From positions 62,001 to 126,000 of the forward strand of contig QGVH01000009.1 in assembly GCA_003242735.1 (NCBI GenBank): 64,000 nt of DNA. The letters are read 5' to 3'. The DNA is from a bacterium (GTDB taxonomy: Bacteria > Gemmatimonadota > Gemmatimonadetes > Longimicrobiales > RSA9). The position numbers and the translations under genes were made by a program. Numbering within the stretch: position 1 is the stretch's first letter; each line of letters begins with the position of its first letter. Shown here piece by piece: positions 52,549 through 61,900 of the stretch. The notes under the pieces are model-generated. The model was not told the origin of the DNA. It worked only from the letters and a program-made list of their open reading frames with translations, and did no database searches.

Positions 52549-53784
52549 CTACTCCTCCGGCTCGATCCGGTACACCCGCCCGTTCGAGCTCAGCACGTAC
52601 ACCTCGCCCGCCGCATCCTGGCCGAAGGAGAGGATCCTGCCCGCGCCGCCGGAGAAGAGCTCCCGGTGGTCCACGGCCGCCGCGCCGTCGTAGCGGAAGC
52701 TACGGATCCAGCCGGCGCAGTAGTCGGCGTACAGGTAGTGGCCCACGAGGGACGGGATCGCCTTGCCGCGGTAGACGACACCGCCGGTGATGGAGCAGCC
52801 GTCGTCGTGCGTGTACTCGAGCACGGGGAGCACGAGGCCGGCCTGATCACACGATCCGCCCGGGTAGCAGTGCGCGCCCTCCATGATGTTCCAGCCGTAG
52901 TTCAGCCCGGGGGCGTCGGCGGCGACCACGTTGACCTCCTCGTAGCGGCTCTGCCCCACGTCCGCGATGTACAGCCGGTTCGCCGGTGGGTCGAAGGCGA
53001 AACGCCACGGGTTGCGCAGCCCGATCGCCCAGATCTCGCCGCGCGCACCCGGCTCTCCCACGTACGGGTTGCCTAGTGGGATCGCGTACGGGTCGCCCCG
53101 GTCCACGTCGATGCGCAGGAGCGCGCCGAGCAACGTCCCCTCGTTCTGGCCGTGGCCGTGCGGGTCGCCCGCAGAGCCGCCGTCGCCCATGCCGATGTAG
53201 AGCATGCCGTCGGGCCCGAAGAGCACCAGCCCGCCGTTGTGGTTGGCGTACGGTTGCTCGACGTGGAGGATCGGCTTCGCAGAGGCGGGGTCCGCGCGGT
53301 TCGGGTCGGCCGCGCTCACCGTGTATCGTTCGATGCGCGTGTCGCCGGAGCGGCCGGTGTAGTTCACGAAGAAGTACCCGTTGGCCGCGTAGTCCGGGTG
53401 GAATGCGACGCTGAGCAGCCCGCGCTCGCCGCCGCTCGCCACCTTGGACACGATGTCCAGGAACGGCGTCGGCAAGAGCTCGCCGTCCTGAACGATCCGG
53501 ATGCGCCCGGCCTGCTCGACGACGAACAGCCGCGGGTCACCCGGCGGCGCGGCGAGGTGAACGGGGTTGGAGAGGCCGGTGGCGACCTCGACGAGCCGGA
53601 CGGCCTGCGGTTCGCCGTTGCCGTTCCCGGGTCGTTTGCGGGGTCCCGTCATGCCGTCGCCGCAGCCGAACGTCGCGGCGAGGGCGAGGACGGTTGCGAG
53701 CGCGCGGAGGCGTGGCGCGTCGTCACGGCGTGGGGACGGCGAGCGAACGAGGCGCAACGTCGTCGGCGAAGCGGATACAGGCAT
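52549..53784 (-). CDS. PQQ-type sugar dehydrogenase (glucose/sorbosone dehydrogenase family), exported
   Basis: 411 residues. A hydrophobic N-terminal segment (LRALATVLALAATFGC) ends in Cys, so it is probably a lipoprotein, though the lipobox is weak. The mature part is a six-bladed beta-propeller with VATGLSNPVHLAAPPGDP, LLSVAFHPDYAANGYFFVNY, GPDGMLYIGMGDGGSAGDPH, LGALLRIDVDRGDP and GLRNPWRFAFDP, all typical of soluble GDH-B-like and Asd/Hedgehog-like proteins. Dehydrogenase activity with PQQ is inferred. GAGGAGG lies ahead of the ATG at 53784. It diverges from ftsH. Confidence 0.85.
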   Translation of the reverse strand: MPVSASPTTLRLVRSPSPRRDDAPRLRALATVLALAATFGCGDGMTGPRKRPGNGNGEPQAVRLVEVATGLSNPVHLAAPPGDPRLFVVEQAGRIRIVQDGELLPTPFLDIVSKVASGGERGLLSVAFHPDYAANGYFFVNYTGRSGDTRIERYTVSAADPNRADPASAKPILHVEQPYANHNGGLVLFGPDGMLYIGMGDGGSAGDPHGHGQNEGTLLGALLRIDVDRGDPYAIPLGNPYVGEPGARGEIWAIGLRNPWRFAFDPPANRLYIADVGQSRYEEVNVVAADAPGLNYGWNIMEGAHCYPGGSCDQAGLVLPVLEYTHDDGCSITGGVVYRGKAIPSLVGHYLYADYCAGWIRSFRYDGAAAVDHRELFSGGAGRILSFGQDAAGEVYVLSSNGRVYRIEPEE

Positions 53785-53804
53785 CGCGGCGGGCCTCCTC
53801 GGTC

Positions 53805-53822
53805 GGCACAAATGCTTGTGCC
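53805..53822. repeat. Palindromic operator-like element between divergent genes
   Basis: GGCACAA-ATGC-TTGTGCC: a 7-bp perfect inverted repeat with a 4-base centre, 21 bases upstream of the sugar dehydrogenase start and 110 bases upstream of the ftsH start. Its size and place suit a dimeric transcription-factor site or a short hairpin. No regulator gene is adjacent. Confidence 0.4.
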
Positions 53823-53931
53823 AGAGGTACTTGCAGTGGTGGCGGCCGCGGCGCCCGGCGCCCCGCGTCCGGGTGCCCCGGGCCGCCGTACGCGTGTCCG
53901 ACTCCCGACGATCCAGGATCCGAACAGACGT

Positions 53932-55767
53932 ATGCGGCAAGCGGTGCGCAGACTCACGGAGCGCCCCGGCGCGCCCGGGGCCCGACGAAGGGGCCGGGTC
54001 ACGGCGACCCTCGTGCTGACGATGGTGCTGGGCGTAGCGGGCCTGGTCCTCGCGCTCCGGCTGCGGGAGCCCGCGCCGCCGACCGTCTCGTACACCGAAC
54101 TGGTGCGAGGGATCGACGACGGCCGGGTCGCCGCGCTGGAGGTCGTTCCCGGCGTGGGGGCGGAGGGGCGCTGGGCCGCGCCCGCGGGCGGAGCCGGGCA
54201 GCGCTTCCGGGTGACCTTCCCGCCGGAGACGAGCGAGGGGCTGATCGAGCGGGCGACCGACGCGGGGGTCGAGGTCACCTTCGCCGCGCCCCCGGACCGC
54301 GAGCGGTTCAGGAACGCGCTGGCGCTGACGCTCCAGGTCGTGATCGTCGGCGGGTTGCTCTACCTGGTCGCCATGCAGGTGCGTGCGCAGGGCGGCAACG
54401 CGAAGGCGGCGCGGCGCAGGGATGGGAGCGTGACGACGTTCGCGGACGTCGCGGGCACGCAGGGCGCCGCGGAGGAGCTGCGCGAGGTGGTGGAGTTCCT
54501 GAAGCAGCCGTCGGCGTTCGCGGCGCTGGGCGCACGCGTGCCCAAGGGCATCCTGCTCGTGGGCCCGCCGGGCACCGGCAAGACGCTGCTTGCGCGGGCG
54601 GTCGCGGGCGAGGCGGGGGTCCCGTTCTTCGCCATCTCGGGCTCGGAGGTGACGGGGTTCCTGGTGGGTCTCGGCGCGCATCGTATCCGAACGCTGTTCA
54701 GGAAGGCGCGGCGCAGGGGCGGCGTGATCTTCATCGATGAGCTGGACGTGCTGGGCGCACGGCGCGGGCGCAACCAGTCGCACAACGAGGACGACCGCAC
54801 ACTGAACCAGCTCCTGGTCGAGATGGACGGCTTTTCGCCCACCGAGGGCGTGGTGGTGATCGGCGCGACCAACCGGCCCGAGGAGCTGGACCCGGCGCTG
54901 ACGCGGCCTGGCCGTTTCGACCGTATGGTCGCGGTGCCGCTGCCCACGGTCGATGGTCGCGAAGCGATCCTGCGCCTGCACGTGGCGCGGCGCGGGATCC
55001 CGCTGGGGCCGGACGCCGACCTGGCGCGCCTCGCCCGCATCACGCCGGGCGCGAGCGGCGCCGAGCTGGCGAACTTGCTCAACGAGGCCGCCATCGCTGC
55101 GGCGCGCGATGGGGAGCGGCAGGTCCGCTGGCGGCACTTCGAGGTCGCGCGCGACCGGATGCTGTTGGGCAAGGAGCGAGTCGGGTTCCGCGCGCGGGAG
55201 CACGAGTGGCGCGTCGTCGCCTATCACGAGGCGGGCCACGCGCTGGCCGGCATGCTCGCGTGCCCGGAGGACGAGCTGCACAAGGTGACGATCCAGCCGC
55301 GCGGCCAGGCCATGGGTGTCGCCCACTTCTCGCCGGACGACGACCGGCACCTCTACTCCCGGCGCTACCTCGAGGGCCAGATCGTGAAGGGTCTGGGAGG
55401 GCGCGTGGCGGAAGAGATCGTGTTCGGGCCCGACCAGGTGACGAGCGGCGCGGAGAACGACCTGGTGCAGGTCAACCGCATCGCGCGCAAGATGGTCTGC
55501 CGGCTGGGCATGGGCGAGGAGACTGGGCTGCTCGTCGCGGACGAGGCGCTCGGCCCGCTCAGCGCGGAAGCGCGAGCGCGGATGGAGGAGGAGGTGCGTC
55601 GTCTGCTGGACCGGCTGTATGCGCGCACCCGAGAGCTGCTGCTCGCGAACCGCGCGGCCCTGGACGCGCTGGCTGGCGCGCTCCTCGCCCACGAGACCAT
55701 TGACGGCGAGGAGGCGGCGCGCATCGTGGCGGAGCACGGCGCCCTGCCCCGCGCCGCGACCGGCTAG
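53932..55767 (+). CDS. FtsH-type ATP-dependent zinc metalloprotease (divergent paralogue)
   Basis: 611 residues. TM1 about 23-43, a periplasmic domain (44-127), TM2 about 130-148, AAA+ domain with Walker A GPPGTGKT (211-218), Walker B VIFIDELDVLG and SRH GATNRPEELDPALTRPGRFD, then protease with HEAGH (432-436) and Asp510 as third zinc ligand. The pore loop reads GFLVGLGAHRIR where FtsH proteins usually have MFVGVGASRVR, so the key Phe is Leu244. It is therefore likely a specialised paralogue; a canonical FtsH probably exists elsewhere. The chosen ATG at 53932 starts the normal N-terminal TM region. Confidence 0.85.
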   Translation: MRQAVRRLTERPGAPGARRRGRVTATLVLTMVLGVAGLVLALRLREPAPPTVSYTELVRGIDDGRVAALEVVPGVGAEGRWAAPAGGAGQRFRVTFPPETSEGLIERATDAGVEVTFAAPPDRERFRNALALTLQVVIVGGLLYLVAMQVRAQGGNAKAARRRDGSVTTFADVAGTQGAAEELREVVEFLKQPSAFAALGARVPKGILLVGPPGTGKTLLARAVAGEAGVPFFAISGSEVTGFLVGLGAHRIRTLFRKARRRGGVIFIDELDVLGARRGRNQSHNEDDRTLNQLLVEMDGFSPTEGVVVIGATNRPEELDPALTRPGRFDRMVAVPLPTVDGREAILRLHVARRGIPLGPDADLARLARITPGASGAELANLLNEAAIAAARDGERQVRWRHFEVARDRMLLGKERVGFRAREHEWRVVAYHEAGHALAGMLACPEDELHKVTIQPRGQAMGVAHFSPDDDRHLYSRRYLEGQIVKGLGGRVAEEIVFGPDQVTSGAENDLVQVNRIARKMVCRLGMGEETGLLVADEALGPLSAEARARMEEEVRRLLDRLYARTRELLLANRAALDALAGALLAHETIDGEEAARIVAEHGALPRAATG

Positions 55768-57053
55768 CCCTCGCCGTCGGGTCGGTCGCAGCCCACGAGG
55801 ACGAGCGCGTTGCCCACCGGCCGCTCGCCGGCGGCGTCGGAGGGTCGGTTCACCACGGCGCCACGCACGACCATCGTCGTGGAGCCGCCGCCGTCCAGGT
55901 TGATCGCATCACGGGCGCCGAGACGCTCCATGAGGTCGGCGAGCTCCGCCAGCGACATCCCATCGCTGTACGGCGCCTGGCGACCGTCCACGGCGACCCA
56001 GAGCAGCCGGCCATCCGCGGTGATCCCCACGGCGGTGCGCGGATGCCGTTGCTCGCCGAACGAAGGGGCGATCCCCTCGCGGATGTCGTCCGCCACCGCG
56101 CCGCCGCGGAGCAGCACCGGCTGACCGCCCACTGCCTCGAGGGCCGGTGCGCCGTCCCCTACCTCCGGCACGAGCGCAACGCGCCACTCCACCGTGTCGC
56201 CCGGCGCCATCGTGCCCAGGATGCGCGCGGCCGCTCCGCGCCCCAGCACGACCACGACGCCGCTGTCGAGCGGCGCAGCGCCTCCACGTGTGTCCACGCG
56301 CTGCACGACCGCAGTGCCGCCTGCGCCATCGCCTCGGATTCGCGACAGGACGACCACCGTGGCGTCGGCGTCCCCGGGGCTCTCGGCTCCGAAACGGTGA
56401 GTGAAGAGTCGGACGACGTCCTGACCGCCGCCGCCGGCACCGGGATCGCTCGCCGCGGACGCCGGCGGCCGGTTGACCTGGGCGATCCGCAGGGTGTCAG
56501 CGCCGCGGGCGACGTAGCCGCGCAGGGCCGCGCGCCCGATCCACGCCGCGGGCGCAGAAGCCGCCGTGCGCGTGGCGCCGCGCGCCGTCGTCCCCGACAG
56601 CGCGAACACCGGGCGCGCGACCGGCCCCACGAGCACTTCCCGCGCCCGGACCTGCGCGCCCACCGGCGCTCCGGTGGGCGTGAAGAAGTCGGCGTTCACC
56701 GCGGCGATCGCATCGGCGGCGAGTTCGCTGGTCCGCGCGCGGCCGTCCAGGCGCGAGCCCGGCATGCGCGCTTCGATGCGTGGCCTGCACACGGCGCCGT
56801 CGATCTCGAGCACGTGGATGGCCCACGGTCCAGCCGAGGACCAGGCATACGCGTGGCGCACGCCCGGAACGACCTCGGCGATGCGCAGCGTGTCGGCATC
56901 CGCGAGTACGGCCGCGAGATCCGGCTCGATGCGATGGGGCCTGGCGGCCTCGGGCGCGGCCGTGGCCCGCGGCTCCCCGGCCGGCACCGTTCCGGTGCGC
57001 GGCGCGCAGGCCGAGAGCAGCGTGATCAGCAGCAAGGGCGTCGGGAGTCTCAT
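55764..57053 (-). CDS. Phosphodiester glycosidase family (NAGPA-like) lipoprotein
   Basis: 429 residues. Signal peptide with lipobox LLITLLSAC; Cys16 would be acylated. NAGPA-domain features: IAAVNADFFTPTGAPVGAQV near residue 110, RTAVGITADGRLLWVAVDGR and DAINLDGGGSTTMVVRGAVV near the C-terminus. The family removes N-acetylglucosamine or related sugars from phosphodiesters; in bacteria substrates are often wall or exopolysaccharide linked. ATG at 57053. Its stop and that of the convergent ftsH share the four bases CTAG. Confidence 0.85.
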   Translation of the reverse strand: MRLPTPLLLITLLSACAPRTGTVPAGEPRATAAPEAARPHRIEPDLAAVLADADTLRIAEVVPGVRHAYAWSSAGPWAIHVLEIDGAVCRPRIEARMPGSRLDGRARTSELAADAIAAVNADFFTPTGAPVGAQVRAREVLVGPVARPVFALSGTTARGATRTAASAPAAWIGRAALRGYVARGADTLRIAQVNRPPASAASDPGAGGGGQDVVRLFTHRFGAESPGDADATVVVLSRIRGDGAGGTAVVQRVDTRGGAAPLDSGVVVVLGRGAAARILGTMAPGDTVEWRVALVPEVGDGAPALEAVGGQPVLLRGGAVADDIREGIAPSFGEQRHPRTAVGITADGRLLWVAVDGRQAPYSDGMSLAELADLMERLGARDAINLDGGGSTTMVVRGAVVNRPSDAAGERPVGNALVLVGCDRPDGEG

Positions 57054-57299
57054 ACGCCGGATTCTCGCTCGCCGGGTCCGCACAGGCAACCCCCTGCAGG
57101 TGCACCGACCATCCATCTACGCGATGCGAGCGCCGGCCCGAGGCGTCGTGATCTCTTGGAACAAATCCCGAGCGGCCGGCGAAGTACTCATTCGAGGCGG
57201 AGCGCGCCGACGCCCCGCGGGGACGCGGCGGCGACCGCCGACGGGTGGTTCTCCCCAACGACGATGACCGGACCCAGCGTACCGGATCTGGAGGTCACG

Positions 57300-58823
57300 A
57301 TGACCGCGAAGCTACGAGCGATGAAGCGAGGAATCGCCGCCTCGCTCGTCGTGCTGGCCGCGTGCGGCCAGAACGGCGTGGCGCAGGGTGTGGCGCAGGA
57401 CGCCGCGGAGTCCGCACGCCGGGAGGTCAGGGAGCAGCTCGGCGCGGTGCCGGCCGTTGTCGACACCGTGACGGCATCGCGACTCTCGGGGGCGTTCCGA
57501 GCGGCCGCCGAGCGAGCGCTGCCCGCTGTCGTCTACATCCAGGTCGCCAGCGAGCCGCGTCTCGCGCGAGATGCGCTGCGCAACAACCCGTTCTTCTGGT
57601 TCTGGCCCCGCTCTCAGGATGACATCCGGATCCAGCCGCAAATGGGCGCCGGCTCCGGCGTCATCATCGACACCCAGGGCCACGTGCTGACCAACCGGCA
57701 CGTGGTCCGGGACGCGGACGAGATCGTGGTCCGGCTGGTGGACGGACGCGAGTACGCTGCCGATGTCGTCGGCACGGACCCGAGCACGGATGTGGCGGTC
57801 ATCAAGCTCGCCACGCGAGGCAACGAACGGCTGCCCGTTGCCGAGATCGGCGACTCGGACCAGCTCCAGGTCGGCGACTGGGTCCTCGCGCTGGGCAACC
57901 CGCTCGGTCTGGAGTTCACCGTGACCGCGGGGATCGTCAGCGCTCGCGGCCGCACCACGGGGATCCTGGGGCAGGAGAGCCAGTATCCGCTGGAGGCGTT
58001 CATCCAGACGGATGCGGCGATCAACCCGGGGAACTCGGGCGGCCCGCTGGTGGACCTGCACGGCCGCGTGGTCGGGATCAACACCGCGATCCAGTCGCCG
58101 ACCGGCGCGTACGCGGGCTACGGCTTCGCGATCCCGATCAACCTGGCGTACAAGGTGGCCACGGACCTGATCCAGTACGGCACGGTGCGGCGGCCGCGGC
58201 TGGGCGTCTTCATCGAGACGCCGAACGAGGCGGATGCCGCCGCCTACGGCCTGGAGCGGGCCGCCGGTGCCGAGATCACCTCGGTGCAGGAGAACTCGCC
58301 CGCAGCACGTGCGGGGCTGAAGATGGGCGACGTGGTGATCGCGGTGGACGGCCGCCCGATCGAGACGTCCAGCGAGCTGCAGACGCTGCTGGCGCAGCGC
58401 CAGCCGGGCGACCGTGTGCGGCTCACGATCGTGCGTGACCGCCGGCAAATGGACGTCACGGTCGAGCTCGGCCAGTTCGAGACGGATCGCGTCCGGGAGC
58501 GGAGCCGGTCGGAACGGGTGTCCGCCGCGCAGCGGCTCGGCTTCGAGGCGCGGGAGCTGACGTCCCGGGATGTTCAGGAGCTCGGTCTCCCGGCCGACAC
58601 GCGTGGCGTGGTGATCGTGGACGTGCCGCCGCTCAGCCCGATCTACAGGCAGGTCTCTCCGGGCTCCGTGATCGTCAGCATCAACGGCAAGCCCATCCGG
58701 ACCCTGCGTGACCTCGAGCGCGCGGCCGACGAGCTCGGGCCGGGCGACCTCGTCCAGCTCATCGTCCGGGCGCCCCAGGCCGACATCGGCGAGCGGATCG
58801 TCAACTACCGCATCCGCCGCTGA
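57300..58823 (+). CDS. DegP/HtrA-type periplasmic serine protease with two PDZ domains, lipoprotein
   Basis: 507 residues. The signal peptide ends in a lipobox (AASLVVLAAC) with Cys22. Trypsin-like triad: His134 in LTNRHVVRDAD, Asp164 in STDVAVIKL and Ser246 in NPGNSGGPLVDL. PDZ1 is at about 290-390 (AGLKMGDVVIAVDGRPI) and PDZ2 at about 410-505 (VSPGSVIVSINGKPI). Such proteases degrade or refold damaged envelope proteins. GGAGGT sits 4-6 bases before the ATG at 57300, which favours it over an upstream ATG at 57264. It converges on the large kinase gene. Confidence 0.93.
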   Translation: MTAKLRAMKRGIAASLVVLAACGQNGVAQGVAQDAAESARREVREQLGAVPAVVDTVTASRLSGAFRAAAERALPAVVYIQVASEPRLARDALRNNPFFWFWPRSQDDIRIQPQMGAGSGVIIDTQGHVLTNRHVVRDADEIVVRLVDGREYAADVVGTDPSTDVAVIKLATRGNERLPVAEIGDSDQLQVGDWVLALGNPLGLEFTVTAGIVSARGRTTGILGQESQYPLEAFIQTDAAINPGNSGGPLVDLHGRVVGINTAIQSPTGAYAGYGFAIPINLAYKVATDLIQYGTVRRPRLGVFIETPNEADAAAYGLERAAGAEITSVQENSPAARAGLKMGDVVIAVDGRPIETSSELQTLLAQRQPGDRVRLTIVRDRRQMDVTVELGQFETDRVRERSRSERVSAAQRLGFEARELTSRDVQELGLPADTRGVVIVDVPPLSPIYRQVSPGSVIVSINGKPIRTLRDLERAADELGPGDLVQLIVRAPQADIGERIVNYRIRR

Positions 58824-58850
58824 TCCGAGCCACGGCACGGCGCAGCGTTG

Positions 58851-58888
58851 GAGGGCCGGCCGCGACGGAACCGTCGCGGCCGGCCCTC
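58851..58888. terminator. Perfect 18-bp inverted repeat between convergent genes
   Basis: GAGGGCCGGCCGCGACGG and its exact complement, separated by only AA (58869-58870), lie 28 bases past the degP stop and 58 bases past the kinase stop on the other strand. It is symmetric, so it could stop transcription both ways, but neither side has a T-run. A cruciform or RNA-stabilising role is an alternative. Confidence 0.5.
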
Positions 58889-58945
58889 GCACATCCTGTC
58901 TGCGCCACGGGCGCCGCCCGGCGCGTTCGCCCCGGGTGTGCCGCG

Positions 58946-61900
58946 TCACGACTCCGCGATGCGCATCCGGATCCTCAGCACCGCACCACGGCCGCCGTCG
59001 CTGCCGGCGGACACGGTGCCCCCCCAGCTCTCGACGAGCCGACGGACGATGGCGAGGCCGAGTCCGGTGCCGGACGAGCGGGTGGAGAAGTGCGGTTCGA
59101 ACACGCGTGTGGCGAGCTCCTCGGGGATCCCCGGCCCGTCGTCCTTCACCACGACCTCGATCGCATCCTCCGTACGGTAGGCACGGACCTCGACGTTGCC
59201 GGAGCCGTTCAATGCCGCGTGCGCGTTCTCGAGCAGGTTGAGGATGACTTCCTTCAGCTCGCCGGCGCGCGCCACCGCGCGGGGGAGCCCTTCCTCGATC
59301 ACACCCTCGTACCGGATCCCGCTGTCGCCGGCGCGATAGAGGGTCAGCGCCTCGCGGATGACCGTTCCCACGTCCACCGCCTCCAGCGGCCCTGCCGCCT
59401 CCGGAGGCGCGCCGTACCGCGAGAACGCACGCGCGATCTCGGTCAGCCGATCGATCTCCGCGAGGATCTGGTCCACGTTGCTCTCGAGGATGGTCCCGAA
59501 GGCCGGGTGCCCATCCGCGTACGCACGGCGGAGGTGCTGCACGGAGAGTTTGATCGGCGTGAGCGGGTTCTTGATCTCGTGTGCGACCTGGCGCGCCATC
59601 TCGCCCCACGCGAGCACGCGGGCGGTCCTCAGCTCCTTCGCCCGCGCTTCCCGCAGCCGCCGCACCATGCGGTTGAAGACGGTGAAGAGCTCGCCGAATT
59701 CATCCGTGCGCTGCTCGGGCAAGCGGCTGCGGAGGTGGCCCGCGCCGACGGCCAGCGCAGCGCGGCGGAGCTGGCCGATGGGGCGCGCGAGCGCGCGCCC
59801 GACGAAGACGGAGAGGGCGAGCGAGAGCAATCCGCCCATGAGCGCGGTGAACATCACGATGTGGGCCAGCTCTCGCTGCCGTACCGCCGCCTCGCTCGCG
59901 GCCAGGGAGACGGGCACGGCCATCGTGCCGGTGGGTCGGAGCCCGCGATACGCGATGAGATACGGGCGATCGATGAGTCGGCGCTGCTCGATGACCGTGG
60001 TCTCCTCCCCGCTCTGGAGGGTGGCGTAGACGTGCGGCGGCATCCACGCGCCGTAGATGCCCATCTCGAACGCCTCACGCGACGAGGCCTCGGCCAGCTC
60101 GCCGTGATGGTAGTAGAGGATCTCCTCGCCGATCCGCGCCGCGAGCGCGTCCAGCCGCCGCTCGGATTCCGGGAACGCCGCCGCGGCCTGGGCGACGGCC
60201 CGCTCCGCCAGCACCTGCGCAGCACGAGTCACCTCGCCCGCGAAGGCCCGGTACGCGACGGCGCCGAACAGCACCGTCGGCAGCAGGAAGAACCCGAACA
60301 GCGCGAGGGTGACGCGTGCGCGGAACGTTCCGAGCCACGTCATCCACCCGCCGGCCGGCGCGGGCGGGTCGCCGCGGGCCGCCCGGCCGCCCGCCCAGAG
60401 CAGGATCAGGAGTGCGAGGTCCAGCGCCAGAAGCAGGATCGCCCTGGCGAATCGCACGCCGGGCGAAGGCATGCGCAAGTCCACGTGTGCGTGGTAATCG
60501 CCATCGCCCGGGAAATGGACGAGCGTTTCGCTGCGCCAGCCGTGCTCGGTGGCGCGCCAGCGGATCTCGCCCGATTCGACATCGCTCCCTGTTCGGGCGG
60601 GGATCAGCGAGAGCTGCGGTCCGCTCCGCGGCTCCGGGTCCAGGAACGGCGAGAGCGCGCTGGTCCGGCCCAGCGTCCGGCGCGGCGGCACCACCACCGT
60701 GACCTCGCGCCCGTCGTCGAGCGGCACCGCGAGGATCTGGCTCACCGTCGGCGCATCGCGCACGGCGCGGATCACCGGCGTCCCGGCGAGACGGGCGCTG
60801 TCGAGCGCCATCCGCACCAGGCGTGACGGGGTCTGCCCCCGCCGCCCCGCCTCGCCGACGCCGCCCACGGGCAGTTCGACGAGCGCTCTGCGTTCGGGGC
60901 TCCAGAGCGTGATCCGCGCCGGATACCCTTCGCGCGCGAGGTCGCTGGCCACCCACGACCGGTACAGCAACGTCAACCCGTCCTCGCCCGCGGCGTGGCG
61001 CCGCAAGACCTCTTCGGCGAAGTGCCGGAGCAGGTAGTCCAGCAGCGGGTCCGCACGGCTCCCGAGGGTGGCGATCTCGCGCTCCGCCGCGCGGAGCCGC
61101 GCGTCCAGGTGCGCCGTCCAGAGGTAGGGCGTCACCAGCGACGCGGCGAGCCACCCCGCCGCGAGCCACCGCACCAGCCGCCCGCCCCGCCCGCGCCGTG
61201 GAGCGCAGCCGAGCGCCAGCAGCGCGAACGGCCCGGCCCAGAGCAGCGGCAGCCAGGGGCTCACGCTCCGGGTGGCGTTCCAACGCGCGAGCAGCAGGAG
61301 CGCCAGGACGAAACTCGTCAGTACGCCCGCGACGACGAGCGCGGCGGGCGAGGTCAACCCGGGCAACAGGCGCCGCCGCGCTCCTCCCGCGCTGGCGCTG
61401 CCCGGCCGCCCAGGCGGCGGGGCGCCGGCGTCCGCGCCTCCGAGCACCTGCGGCCCCGCCGCCCCCACACCATTCCCCGCCGGCGGGCGGGCGGGCGCGA
61501 GCTGCGGCATGGCGAGAGCGGCCACCATCGCGAGCAACAGCACCGCCGCCGGCTGCAGCACCCACCACAGGTATTGGCTCGATTCGAGGAGCGACGGGCC
61601 TGCGGCGCCGACCAGCACCCGCACGCCGACGGAGAACGCCACGGCCGTGACCAGCGTGCCGATGACGAGGTGGCGGCGCATCCGATCTCGCGGGACGGGC
61701 CGGGACCGTACGGTGGCCGCGAGCGCCGCAACCGGCAGGAGGACCGCCACGAACCGGCCGAGAGAGACGTCGAGCGGGAACGGGAGCAGGAACAGCGCGG
61801 GTGAGAACAGCGTCCCCAGGCCGAGCGCGTGGTCCAGGGGAGCGATGGCGAGGGCGACGAGCGCCGCGACGAGCGGCGCCGCCGTGGCCCTGCCGCTGCC

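Noticed and set aside
57150..57200. Possible extracytoplasmic-sigma promoter (GGAAC then TACTCA) upstream of the DegP gene
   Set aside because: The match is short and the spacing and -10 do not fit well enough to report as a site.
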